A DNA stretch of 6,332 nucleotides from Pseudomonadota bacterium (GTDB lineage: Bacteria > Pseudomonadota > Gammaproteobacteria > Burkholderiales > Thiobacillaceae): positions 3,581 to 9,912 of the forward strand of contig JAJYXA010000402.1 of assembly GCA_021791235.1 (NCBI GenBank), given 5' to 3'. Positions 1 through 6,314 of this stretch are shown piece after piece (the stretch's first letter is position 1; the number at the start of each line of letters is the position of its first letter). Position numbers and translations under genes: made by a program. Below the pieces are notes generated by a model. The model worked only from the letters and a program-made list of their open reading frames with translations. It was not told where the DNA came from and did not search any database.

Positions 1-10
1 TCTTGGGCAT
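1..10 (-). CDS. Start of a leftward gene cut by the window edge
   Basis: Reading the minus strand, an ATG at 10-8 is followed by CCC AAG, giving Met-Pro-Lys before the window ends. It is preceded by AAGGA (complement of 17-21) with a 6-nt spacer, which is a good Shine-Dalgarno arrangement. This is the main evidence that it is a real start. It lies about 70 bp downstream of the pirin gene on the same strand, with a hairpin between them. Nothing can be said about its product from three codons. Confidence 0.5.
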
Positions 11-47
11 GGCGTGTCCTTGCGTCAAAAAATGGGGGATTGTATCG

Positions 48-72
48 GGGCTTCGGCCGGGAACCGAAGCCC
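48..72 (-). terminator. Hairpin after the pirin gene, possible terminator
   Basis: A perfect 9-bp inverted repeat (GGGCTTCGG at 48-56, CCGAAGCCC at 64-72) encloses a 7-nt loop and sits 8 bp past the pirin stop codon. On the pirin strand a run of six T follows, but only after about 15 nt (complement of 27-32), so this is not a textbook intrinsic terminator. It may still end the pirin transcript, stabilise its 3' end, or act as an attenuating hairpin ahead of the next leftward gene. Confidence 0.45.
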
Positions 73-80
73 GGCGGGAT

Positions 81-779
81 TCAGGCGAGATCGAAGCTGA
101 CGAGCTCGCTGGCTTCCAGCGCCTCGATGTCGACGGCGGATTCGAAGCGGACCGCCACCGCATCGCCGGCTTCCAGCGGAGTGCCTCGCACCTTGACCCG
201 GCCGCGCGCCACCTGCAGCCAGGCACGCCGGCCCGGGGCGAGCGTCAGCGTGGCGCGTTCGCCGGCCGCCAGCCGGCCGGCACGGATGGCGGCATCCTGG
301 TGCAGCGTCACCGAGCCGTCGCGGCCATCGTTCGAGGCGATCAGCCGCAGCCGGCCTTGCAGGCTTTCGGGCGCAAAGGCGATCTGCCCGTAGCCCGGCT
401 CCAGGCCGTAGGCATCCGGCTCGATCCAGATTTGCAGCAGATGCACCGGCTCGGTCGCCGAGGCGTTGAATTCGCTGTGGGCGATGCCGTGGCCGGCACG
501 CATGCGCTGCACTTCGCCGGGGCGGATCACGCCGCCGTTGCCGAGCGAATCCTTGTGCTCGAGCGCGCCGGACAGCACCCAGGTGACGATTTCCATGTCC
601 CGGTGGCTGTGGGTGGGGAAGCCCGCACCCGGCGCGATGCGGTCTTCGTTGATCACGCGCAGCGGGCCGAAGCCCATCCAGTTCGGGTCGCGATAGCCAG
701 CGAAGGAGAAGGTGTGAAAACTGTCGAGCCAGCCGTGATGGGCGTGGCCGCGTTCGGACGATTTGCGCACGGTGAGCAT
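81..779 (-). CDS. Pirin-family bicupin, YhhW/quercetinase type
   Basis: The 232-residue product is a pirin-family bicupin, close in length to E. coli YhhW (231 aa), a cytoplasmic protein with quercetin 2,3-dioxygenase activity in vitro. The N-terminal cupin carries the metal site expected for the family: His57 and His59 in the THSHRDMEIVTWV motif, and His101 and Glu103 in AGHGIAHSEFN. Other family signatures are the Ser-Phe-His-Thr-Phe-Ser-Phe segment near residues 20-26 and GFGPLRVINED at 37-46. The C-terminal half (about 140-232) is the second, degenerate cupin without metal ligands. The start at 779 is chosen because AAGGAG lies 6 nt upstream; an in-frame ATG at 848 would add 23 residues with no family resemblance and would run through the promoter. 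It is divergent from a LysR-type remnant, an arrangement resembling yhaK/yhaJ in E. coli. The physiological substrate is unknown; family assignment is firm, but the quercetinase role is only by analogy. Confidence 0.95.
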   Translation of the reverse strand: MLTVRKSSERGHAHHGWLDSFHTFSFAGYRDPNWMGFGPLRVINEDRIAPGAGFPTHSHRDMEIVTWVLSGALEHKDSLGNGGVIRPGEVQRMRAGHGIAHSEFNASATEPVHLLQIWIEPDAYGLEPGYGQIAFAPESLQGRLRLIASNDGRDGSVTLHQDAAIRAGRLAAGERATLTLAPGRRAWLQVARGRVKVRGTPLEAGDAVAVRFESAVDIEALEASELVSFDLA

Positions 780-785
780 GATGGG

Positions 786-791
786 CTCCTT
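786..791 (-). promoter_or_regulatory. Ribosome binding site that fixes the pirin start
   Basis: On the minus strand AAGGAG is placed 6 nt before the ATG at 779. It is a full-strength Shine-Dalgarno match and decides between this start and the longer in-frame ATG at 848. Confidence 0.85.
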
Positions 792-812
792 TTGTGTTCG
801 GGCGATGGAATG

Positions 813-840
813 ACTATAGGCGTGGTTTCCTGCCAGTAAA
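813..840 (-). promoter_or_regulatory. Probable sigma-70 promoter of the pirin gene
   Basis: On the minus strand TTTACT (complement of 835-840, 4 of 6 matches to TTGACA) is followed by a 16-bp spacer and TATAGT (complement of 813-818, 5 of 6 matches to TATAAT). The -10 box ends 33 bp upstream of the pirin ATG, leaving a short leader that contains the ribosome binding site. The surrounding sequence is noticeably more AT-rich than the coding regions. No start site has been mapped, so this is prediction only. Confidence 0.5.
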
Positions 841-849
841 ACCGGCACA

Positions 850-878
850 ATTCGATCAATTCATCCAAATCATTCGAA
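850..878. promoter_or_regulatory. AT-rich repeat cluster, possible regulator site
   Basis: Between the pirin promoter and the LysR remnant there is an AT-rich stretch with ATTCGA at 850-855, ATTCA at 859-863 and ATTCGAA at 872-878. The outer copies also give a short inverted repeat, TTCGA (851-855) and TCGAA (874-878), 18 bp apart. LysR regulators usually bind dyads in the divergent intergenic region next to their own gene, so this could be the former operator of the lost regulator. The arms are short and could be chance in an AT-rich spacer. Confidence 0.2.
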
Positions 879-879
879 C

Positions 880-1032
880 ATGCCGCCGACCCTGGATGCG
901 CTGGCCATACTCGACGCCATCGACCGCAGGGGTTCGTTTGCACGCGCCGCCGAGGAACTGGGACGCGCCGACTGGTTCATCCGCGCGCTGACCCGGCCCG
1001 ATGTGTTCGCTGGAGTGCTCGATGCCGCCTGA
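880..1032 (+). pseudogene. LysR-type regulator remnant, internally deleted
   Basis: This 50-codon ORF starts with a typical LysR N terminus: residues 1-29 (LDALAILDAIDRRGSFARAA, then EELGR) match helix 1 and helix 2 of the winged helix-turn-helix of this family. In a normal protein the recognition helix, with a pattern like VPSAVSY..KLE, should follow Leu-Gly-Arg. Here the sequence goes straight to ADWFIRALTRPDVFAGVLDAA and a stop. The family is about 300 residues long, so most of the DNA-binding domain and all or most of the effector domain are missing. The tail may be the original C terminus of the same regulator, which would make this a single in-frame internal deletion at about codon 29-30; that is inference. 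It lies divergent to pirin, where LysR genes often sit. No good ribosome binding site precedes the ATG. It cannot work as a regulator. Its last 11 bases overlap the start of hslR, so translation of it could still influence hslR. Confidence 0.75.
1012..1015 (+). promoter_or_regulatory. Ribosome binding site deciding the hslR start
   Basis: GGAG is followed after 6 nt by ATG at 1022. The alternatives in the same frame, ATG at 1001 and ATG at 1052, lack an equally good site. The site lies inside the LysR remnant, so ribosomes finishing the remnant would pass over it. Confidence 0.65.
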
Positions 1033-1420
1033 ACGCGCGCTGCTCGACAGGATGCGGCTCGACAAATGGTTGTGGGCCGCGCGCTTCTACAAGACGCGCA
1101 GCCTCGCCACCCAGGCCATCGAGCATGGGCAGATCAAGCTGAACGGCGCGCGCGTCAAGCCTGCGCGCGAGGTGAAAGCGGGCGACCGGCTGGAGGTCCA
1201 ACTCGGCGAGGCCGGCTGGACCCTGACGGTGCGTGCGCTGTCGACGCGGCGCGGACCGGCGCCGGTCGCGCAGGCACTGTACGAGGAAGACCCCGCCAGC
1301 CAGGCGCGCCGCCGGCAGCAGGCGGGCGAGCGCAAGCTGACGGCCAGCCCGGCGGCGGCGATCAAGGGCCGGCCCACCAAGCGCGACCGCCGGCAGATTC
1401 ACCGCTTTACCGGAGAGTGA
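1022..1420 (+). CDS. hslR: Hsp15, S4-domain ribosome-associated heat shock protein
   Basis: The 132-residue product matches Hsp15 of E. coli (133 aa) along its length. Hsp15 binds free 50S subunits that still carry a nascent chain on tRNA and helps return them to the translation cycle after heat stress. The S4 RNA-binding domain is at residues 11-70, starting with MRLDKWLWAARFYKTRSLA (from residue 11) and continuing through the family pattern GxIKLNGARVKPAREVKAGDRLEV. The conserved ALYEE segment follows near residues 84-88. The C terminus is a basic tail (Arg and Lys in RRRQQAGERKL and KGRPTKRDRRQIHRF), as in the family. The start at 1022 is supported by GGAG 6 nt upstream; it overlaps the stop of the LysR remnant by 11 bases in another frame. 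There is no clear intrinsic terminator after it, and yhdP starts 80 bp downstream on the same strand. No heat-shock promoter is evident. Confidence 0.93.
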   Translation: MPPERALLDRMRLDKWLWAARFYKTRSLATQAIEHGQIKLNGARVKPAREVKAGDRLEVQLGEAGWTLTVRALSTRRGPAPVAQALYEEDPASQARRRQQAGERKLTASPAAAIKGRPTKRDRRQIHRFTGE

Positions 1421-1446
1421 GGTTCCCCCATTTCCTGCCGGATTCC

Positions 1447-1476
1447 TTCCGCACGGCGCGGACAAACGCATAGAAT
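1447..1476 (+). promoter_or_regulatory. Weak promoter candidate before yhdP
   Basis: TAGAAT at 1471-1476 resembles a -10 box (5 of 6 matches) and lies 24 bp before the yhdP ATG. The best-placed -35 candidate is TTCCGC at 1447-1452 (only two or three matches), 18 bp away. A 6-bp inverted repeat (CGCGGA at 1457-1462, TCCGCG at 1484-1489) brackets the -10. yhdP may alternatively be read through from hslR. Confidence 0.3.
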
Positions 1477-1500
1477 CGTGCAATCCGCGAGCCTTCTTCC

Positions 1501-4500
1501 ATGACCGTTTCCCCCGCGTTCTCCATGTTCCTGCGCCGCGCATCGCGCTGGCTGGCGGCCCTGGCTGCGCTGGGTGCGCTGGGTTTTGCGACGGCTGCCG
1601 CGCTGATGTTTTTCTGGGTGCTGCCGAACATCGCCGAACACCGCGACGCGGTGGCCGGCCTGATGTCGCGCGCGCTCGGCCAGCGGGTGACGCTGGAAGC
1701 GGTGTCGGGGGTGTGGCGGCAGGCGCGTCCCGAATTCCGTCTGCGGGGCGTGCGCCTGTACGATCAACAGGGCCGGCCGGCACTCCACCTGCCCGAACTG
1801 AAGGCCGCGTTCGCCTGGCGTTCGCTGCTGTTTCTGGAACCGCGCTTCAACCGCATCGAGATGCAAGGGCTGACGCTTGGGGTGCGGCGCGCAGGCGACC
1901 GGCATCTCTACGTCGGCGGCATTCCCGTCAACCCGGCCGATCCCGGCAGCGGCTTTGCCAACTGGCTGCTGCGGCAGGGCCGGGTGCACGTGAGCGAGGC
2001 CACGCTCACCTGGCTGGACGAAGTGCGCAACGCCCCGCCGCTGATCCTGACGGCGGTCGACTTCACGCTGAGCAACACGCGCCGCACGCACCGCCTGACA
2101 TTGCAGGCGGTGCCGCCGGCCAGCCTGGCCCGGCCGTTGACGGTCGAGGCAAAACTGAGCAGCCGCGATGCGGAGGACAGCAAGACCTGGAACGGTTCGG
2201 TCGATGCGAGCGTGGCGGGGGTGTCGTTCCCGCATCTGGGCGCCTGGCTGGCGCTGCCGTATCAGCCCCGGCGGGGCTGGGGTGCGTTGAAGCTGACATT
2301 CGAAGTGGCGAAAGGCCGCCTGGCAGGGGTGGTCGCGGGCCTCGATCTGCGGGCGGTCGAAACCACCCTGGGCGAGGGCCTGCCCGCCTTGCGGCTGGCG
2401 CAGGTGCGCGGCCGGGCGCTATGGCGGCGCGGCCCGGGCGAGCAGCGCGTGGCGTTTGAGAACCTGCGCGTGGCGCGGCCAGGCGCTGCGCTGGGCGCGC
2501 CGTTCAACGTGGGGTTGGCCTGGGGCGCGACGTCGCGCGAAATCACGGCAAAAGCCCTCGGTCTGAACGGCTGGCAGGATGTTTTGCCGAGCCTGCCGCT
2601 GGATGCGGGCTTGCGCGCGCGCCTGCACACCCTGCAACCGCAAGGTCGACTCGACGTGTTGCGCCTGCGCTGGCGCGGCGCGCAGCCGGGCCTCGACAAC
2701 TTCGACGTTGCGGCCCACTTCAGCGGCCTGGGCGTGACGGCGGTCGGCGCGCAGCCGGGACTGGCCGGGCTCAGCGGGCGCATCGAGGGCGATGCGCGCG
2801 CAGGCGTGTTCGAGATCGATTCGACGCAACTGTCCCTCGACCTGCCCGGCCTGTTCCGCGAGCCGTCGTTCGGGTTCGACCGCGTGCGGGCGCGCGGAGG
2901 CTGGAAAAAAACGCCGCGCGGCCGCCGCTTGACGCTGGACGACGCGGCCTTTGCCAATGCGGACATGGCAGGCACGGCCCAGGGCCGCTACGATCTGATC
3001 GCCGGCCGGCCCGGCGTCATCGATCTGAGCGCGCACCTGAGCCGCGCCGAAGGCACGGCGGTGTACCGCTATCTGCCGAAAAAAATCGGCGACCACACGG
3101 TCAACTGGGTGAAGCGGGGTGTCGTGGCCGGGCGTTCCGACGCAGTGCACCTGAATCTGAAAGGCGATCTGGCGCAGTTCCCGTTCGACACGGGCAACGG
3201 AGTGTTCCGGATCGAGGCGCAGGTACGCGATGCGGTAATCGAGTATGTGCCGGACTGGCCGCGCATCGAGGGCATCCAGGCACGCGTGCTGTTCCAGGGC
3301 AAGACCATGGAAGTGAGCTCCAGACAGGCACGGATTTACGGGGTGGCCCTGTCGCCGGTGAAGGCGGTCATCCCGGATCTGATCCATCGCGAAGAACAGT
3401 TGAATGTCGAAGGCGAAGCCAGCGGCCCCGTCCAGGACTTCATCCGCTTTGCCAATTTCAGCCCGGTGGGCGAGCGCCTGCGCGGCTTCACCGATGCGCT
3501 GGACGGCAGCGGGCCGATGAAACTTGCCCTGAAGCTGCGGGTGCCGCTGCGTCGCAGTCACGACACCACGCTGAACGGCAGGCTGTCGTTCCTGGACAAT
3601 ACCCTGTTTCCGGCGGGGCTGCCGCGGCTCGACCAGGTGCGCGGCGACATCGATTTCACCGGCGACAGCCTGGATGCGGAAGCCCTGACTGCGCAGTTTC
3701 TCGACGGCCCATTGCGCATCGACACCGCTACGCGCAATGGAACTGTGCAGATCCTGGCGCAGGGCCGTGCCACCGCGGCGGGCATGATGCCCTGGCTCGG
3801 CGCGACGTGGGGCAAGCGCTTGTCGGGCCAGGCAAGCTGGCGTGGCCAGATCGACCTGGAGCCGACGGACGAACGCATCCGCATCGAATCCGATCTGGTC
3901 GGGCTGGGCGCCAGCCTCCCGGCGCCGCTGGCGAAGGCCGCCGCGCAGCCGCTGCCGCTGCGCGTGAGCAGCCAGCCGCAGGGCGACGGCCGGCTGCACG
4001 AGGTGCGGCTGGGCCAGACCGTCGGCGCAGTGTGGCGCAGCACCGCGGCAGGCGGCTTTGACCGCGGCGAAATCCGCTTCGGCGGGCAGGCGGCGATGCC
4101 GGCCGAGCCCGGCCTGCGTCTGGCCGGCAGCGGTCGCGGCATGGACGTTTCGGGCTGGCTGGCATTGCTGCCCAAGGGCGACGGCAAGGCGGCCCTGCCG
4201 CTGTCGGGCATCGATCTCGGCTTCGACGCGTTCGACCTGATGGGGCGGCGCTACCAGGCGGTGCGCCTGCAGGGGCGCACCCGCAACGGTCTGTTGCGCA
4301 CCCAGGTGACGGGGCGCGAGCTGGACGGCGTGGTGACCTATCGTCCGGCCGGCGCATACGATTCCACAGGGGCTTCAGCCCGTAGTGGATCGGAGTCCTT
4401 TAGGCAGCAGCCCGCCCGCGTGTCGGCGCTGTTCAGGCAGCTGACGATTCCGGCCCGGCTGCCCGGCGCCGGCACGACGGACGGCGTCAACATGACGGCA

Positions 4501-5334
4501 GCGGATTTCCCGCTGCTGGACGTGACGGTGGAGGATTTCCGTCTGCAGGACCGTTCGCTGGGACGGCTGGAGGCGGTGGCGCGGGGTGCGCCGCAAGGCC
4601 TGGTGATCGAAAGCCTGCAACTCGCGCACCCCGACAGCGTATTCCGCATGAGCGGCCTGTGGCGTGACGGCGCGCCGAGCGAAACCCGCGCCGATCTGAA
4701 TCTGAGCGTGCTGGATGCGAGCGGATTTCTGGCCCGCTTCGGCTACCCCGGAACGCTCAAGCGCGGCAGCGCCGAGATCCGGGGCAATGCCACCTGGGTG
4801 GGCTCGCCGGCCGATTTCGCGTTCGACACGCTGGCGGGGCAACTCGACTTCAAGGCCAAAGGCGGACAGTTTCTCAAGATCGACCCGGGTGCCGGCAAGC
4901 TGCTCGGCGTGCTGAGCCTGCAATCGCTGCCGCGCCGGTTGAACTTCGATTTCCGTGATATCTTCAATGAAGGCTATGCCTTCGACGATATCAGCGCCAC
5001 CCTGCGCATCGCGCGCGGCGTGGTCTACAGCGACGACTTCAGGATGCGCGGGCCGGCTGCCAAGGTCAACATGTCCGGGCTGGCCGATCTCAACCAGGAA
5101 TCCGTGCAGCTGCGGGTGAAAGTGATCCCCAAATTGTCCGAGGGACTGGCGGTGGCGGGCGCCCTGATCGGCGGGCCGTTGGCGGGAGTGGGTGCGCTGG
5201 CCGCGCAAAAGCTGCTGCGCGATCCGTTTGAAGAAGCCATCAGCCAGGAATACATGGTGACCGGGGCGTGGCAGGCACCCGATGTCAAAAAATTGAGCAA
5301 AGCCAAAACCGAAGCCCCGGTGTCTGAACCGTGA
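1501..5334 (+). CDS. yhdP: YhdP family AsmA-like phospholipid transport protein
   Basis: The 1277-residue product has the size and plan of YhdP (E. coli about 1266 aa), one of the AsmA-like proteins (with TamB and YdbH) that carry phospholipids from the inner to the outer membrane. Residues 17-41 form one hydrophobic helix (WLAALAALGALGFATAAALM, then FFWVL), a membrane anchor or uncleaved signal; the rest is periplasmic. Right after it comes the family segment with residues ALGQRVTLEAVSGVW and FRLRGVRLYD. The middle (DUF3971-like region) and the C-terminal AsmA-like half are long runs of alternating strands, as expected of a lipid-conducting beta-groove. YLPKKIGDHTVNWVKRGVV at 523-541 and LLRDPFEEAISQEYMVTGAW near the C terminus are recognisable family stretches. 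The chosen ATG lacks a strong ribosome binding site; Met9 at 1525 is an alternative with no better site. Residues 954-964 are encoded by a palindromic REP-like sequence, probably a small in-frame insertion in a variable region. Sixteen bases separate it from the amidase gene. Confidence 0.93.
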   Translation: MTVSPAFSMFLRRASRWLAALAALGALGFATAAALMFFWVLPNIAEHRDAVAGLMSRALGQRVTLEAVSGVWRQARPEFRLRGVRLYDQQGRPALHLPELKAAFAWRSLLFLEPRFNRIEMQGLTLGVRRAGDRHLYVGGIPVNPADPGSGFANWLLRQGRVHVSEATLTWLDEVRNAPPLILTAVDFTLSNTRRTHRLTLQAVPPASLARPLTVEAKLSSRDAEDSKTWNGSVDASVAGVSFPHLGAWLALPYQPRRGWGALKLTFEVAKGRLAGVVAGLDLRAVETTLGEGLPALRLAQVRGRALWRRGPGEQRVAFENLRVARPGAALGAPFNVGLAWGATSREITAKALGLNGWQDVLPSLPLDAGLRARLHTLQPQGRLDVLRLRWRGAQPGLDNFDVAAHFSGLGVTAVGAQPGLAGLSGRIEGDARAGVFEIDSTQLSLDLPGLFREPSFGFDRVRARGGWKKTPRGRRLTLDDAAFANADMAGTAQGRYDLIAGRPGVIDLSAHLSRAEGTAVYRYLPKKIGDHTVNWVKRGVVAGRSDAVHLNLKGDLAQFPFDTGNGVFRIEAQVRDAVIEYVPDWPRIEGIQARVLFQGKTMEVSSRQARIYGVALSPVKAVIPDLIHREEQLNVEGEASGPVQDFIRFANFSPVGERLRGFTDALDGSGPMKLALKLRVPLRRSHDTTLNGRLSFLDNTLFPAGLPRLDQVRGDIDFTGDSLDAEALTAQFLDGPLRIDTATRNGTVQILAQGRATAAGMMPWLGATWGKRLSGQASWRGQIDLEPTDERIRIESDLVGLGASLPAPLAKAAAQPLPLRVSSQPQGDGRLHEVRLGQTVGAVWRSTAAGGFDRGEIRFGGQAAMPAEPGLRLAGSGRGMDVSGWLALLPKGDGKAALPLSGIDLGFDAFDLMGRRYQAVRLQGRTRNGLLRTQVTGRELDGVVTYRPAGAYDSTGASARSGSESFRQQPARVSALFRQLTIPARLPGAGTTDGVNMTAADFPLLDVTVEDFRLQDRSLGRLEAVARGAPQGLVIESLQLAHPDSVFRMSGLWRDGAPSETRADLNLSVLDASGFLARFGYPGTLKRGSAEIRGNATWVGSPADFAFDTLAGQLDFKAKGGQFLKIDPGAGKLLGVLSLQSLPRRLNFDFRDIFNEGYAFDDISATLRIARGVVYSDDFRMRGPAAKVNMSGLADLNQESVQLRVKVIPKLSEGLAVAGALIGGPLAGVGALAAQKLLRDPFEEAISQEYMVTGAWQAPDVKKLSKAKTEAPVSEP
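4360..4391. repeat. REP-like palindrome embedded in frame in yhdP
   Basis: A two-part dyad is visible: TCCAC (4363-4367) pairs with GTGGA (4385-4389), and inside it GGGCT (4370-4374) pairs with AGCCC (4377-4381) around a 2-nt loop. GTAG (4382-4385) adjoins the inner stem, as in the heads of many REP sequences. The encoded peptide, about D954 to S964 (STGASARSGS), is Ser/Gly-rich, unlike the strand-rich protein around it, and begins right after a Pro-Ala-Gly segment. Only one copy is in the window, so repeat status is inferred from shape. Confidence 0.45.
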
Positions 5335-5350
5335 TCGTGGAATCTGTTGC

Positions 5351-6301
5351 ATGACGACGAAAAAACCAGCAAAAACCAGCGTGGCGCGTCCCAGGGGCGC
5401 GCAAGTGAAAAAGTCCGCCGCACCCCAGGCCGGCACGGTGCGCGTGGCGGCCATCCAGATGGCGTCCGGGCCCAGTGTGCCGGCCAACCTGGCCGAGGCC
5501 GAACGGCTGATCGAACTGGCGGTCGAGGGCGGCGCGCGTCTGATCGTGCTGCCGGAATTTTTCTGCATCATGGGGATGAAGGACGCCGACGTGGTGAAGG
5601 CGCGCGAGGTTGAAGGCCACGGCCCGATCCAGGCCTTCCTGTCGCGCGTGGCGAAGAAGCATCGCGTCTGGCTGGTCGGCGGCTCGGTGCCGCTGGAAGC
5701 CGACGCGGCGAACAAGGTGCGCAACAGCTGCCTGGTGTACGACGAACGCGGCAAGCAGGTGGCGCGCTACGACAAGATTCACCTGTTCGGTCTCGACCTC
5801 GGCAACGAGCGCTACCAGGAAGCCAAGCTGATCGAGCCGGGCGACAAGGTGGTCGTCGTCAACAGCCCGTTCGGCCGCATCGGCCTGTCGGTCTGCTACG
5901 ACCTGCGCTTTCCCGAGTTGTACCGCGCCATGCCCGACGTCGACATCATCGTGGTGCCGTCGGCCTTCACCGCCACCACCGGGCGCGCGCATTTCGAAAC
6001 CCTGATCCGCGCGCGTGCGATCGAGAACCTCGCCTATGTGATCGCGCCGGCGCAGGGCGGCTACCACCTGTCGGGCCGCGAAACCCACGGCGACAGCATG
6101 ATCGTCGACCCCTGGGGCGTGGTGCTCGACCGCCTGCCGCGCGGCTCCGGCGTGGTCATCGCCAACATCAACCCGGCCTACCAGGCCAGCCTCAGGAAAA
6201 GCCTGCCTGCGCTCCAGCACCGCTTCATCCCGTGCCGGCAGATCCAGATCAATGTGGTGGAGCGCCGCGCCGTGGCCAAGCGCGAGCCCGGCACCAAGTA
6301 A
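5351..6301 (+). CDS. Carbon-nitrogen hydrolase, Nit1-like (deaminated glutathione amidase type)
   Basis: This is a nitrilase-superfamily amidase. The Glu-Lys-Cys catalytic triad is visible: Glu69 in LIVLPEFF, Lys142 in RYDKIHLF and Cys182 in GLSVCYDLRFPEL. The C-terminal half (PSAFTATTGRAHFETLIRAR from 203, then AIEN; GDSMIVDPWGVVLD to 260; SLPALQHR to 291) follows the Nit1/YbeM pattern. That branch hydrolyses deaminated glutathione, a transaminase by-product, in the cytoplasm; omega-amidase (Nit2) is the nearest alternative. The core begins at about residue 30 (VRVAAIQM) and family members are usually 265-285 aa, so the first 29 residues, rich in Lys, Ala and Pro, are extra. Start choice is open: ATG 5351 has only GGA nine bases upstream, whereas in-frame GTG 5405 (Val19) has AGGGG seven bases upstream. 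An exact 10-bp duplication lies between them. It follows yhdP by 16 bp and precedes a probable tldD by 13 bp, so it is likely part of one transcript. Confidence 0.93.
   Translation: MTTKKPAKTSVARPRGAQVKKSAAPQAGTVRVAAIQMASGPSVPANLAEAERLIELAVEGGARLIVLPEFFCIMGMKDADVVKAREVEGHGPIQAFLSRVAKKHRVWLVGGSVPLEADAANKVRNSCLVYDERGKQVARYDKIHLFGLDLGNERYQEAKLIEPGDKVVVVNSPFGRIGLSVCYDLRFPELYRAMPDVDIIVVPSAFTATTGRAHFETLIRARAIENLAYVIAPAQGGYHLSGRETHGDSMIVDPWGVVLDRLPRGSGVVIANINPAYQASLRKSLPALQHRFIPCRQIQINVVERRAVAKREPGTK
5361..5380 (+). repeat. Exact 10-bp tandem duplication at the amidase 5' end
   Basis: AAAAACCAGC occurs twice in direct succession (5361-5370 and 5371-5380), beginning 10 bases after the annotated ATG. 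The unit is not a multiple of three, so loss or gain of one copy changes the reading frame from that ATG. With a single copy, the frame from 5351 would run 15 codons and stop at the TGA at 5406-5408, which overlaps the in-frame GTG at 5405. Confidence 0.8.
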
Positions 6302-6314
6302 GCAAGGTATGCCC

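Noticed and set aside
3..839. 278-codon plus-strand frame opposite pirin
   Set aside because: The minus-strand product is a complete pirin with all four metal ligands and a strong ribosome binding site; the plus frame has no family signature.
780..848. N-terminal extension of pirin to the ATG at 848
   Set aside because: It would place the promoter-like boxes and the strong ribosome binding site inside the coding region and adds 23 residues unlike the family.
1001..1021. Hsp15 start at ATG 1001
   Set aside because: The added seven residues are not family-like, and ATG 1022 has GGAG at ideal spacing and gives the normal length.
2905..3085. Two A7 runs in yhdP (2905-2911 and 3079-3085) as slippage or frameshift sites
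   Set aside because: The long frame continues intact through both and they encode Lys residues in plausible contexts; nothing suggests programmed shifting.
2419..3999. Long 526-codon open frame on the minus strand inside yhdP
   Set aside because: It is antisense to a clear full-length YhdP; its composition (rich in Arg, Gln, His, Ala) is typical of GC-rich antisense frames and it shows no domain motif.
4375..5754. 459-codon minus-strand frame across the yhdP-amidase junction
   Set aside because: It crosses two well-supported genes and their spacer on the opposite strand, with no recognisable motif or ribosome binding site.
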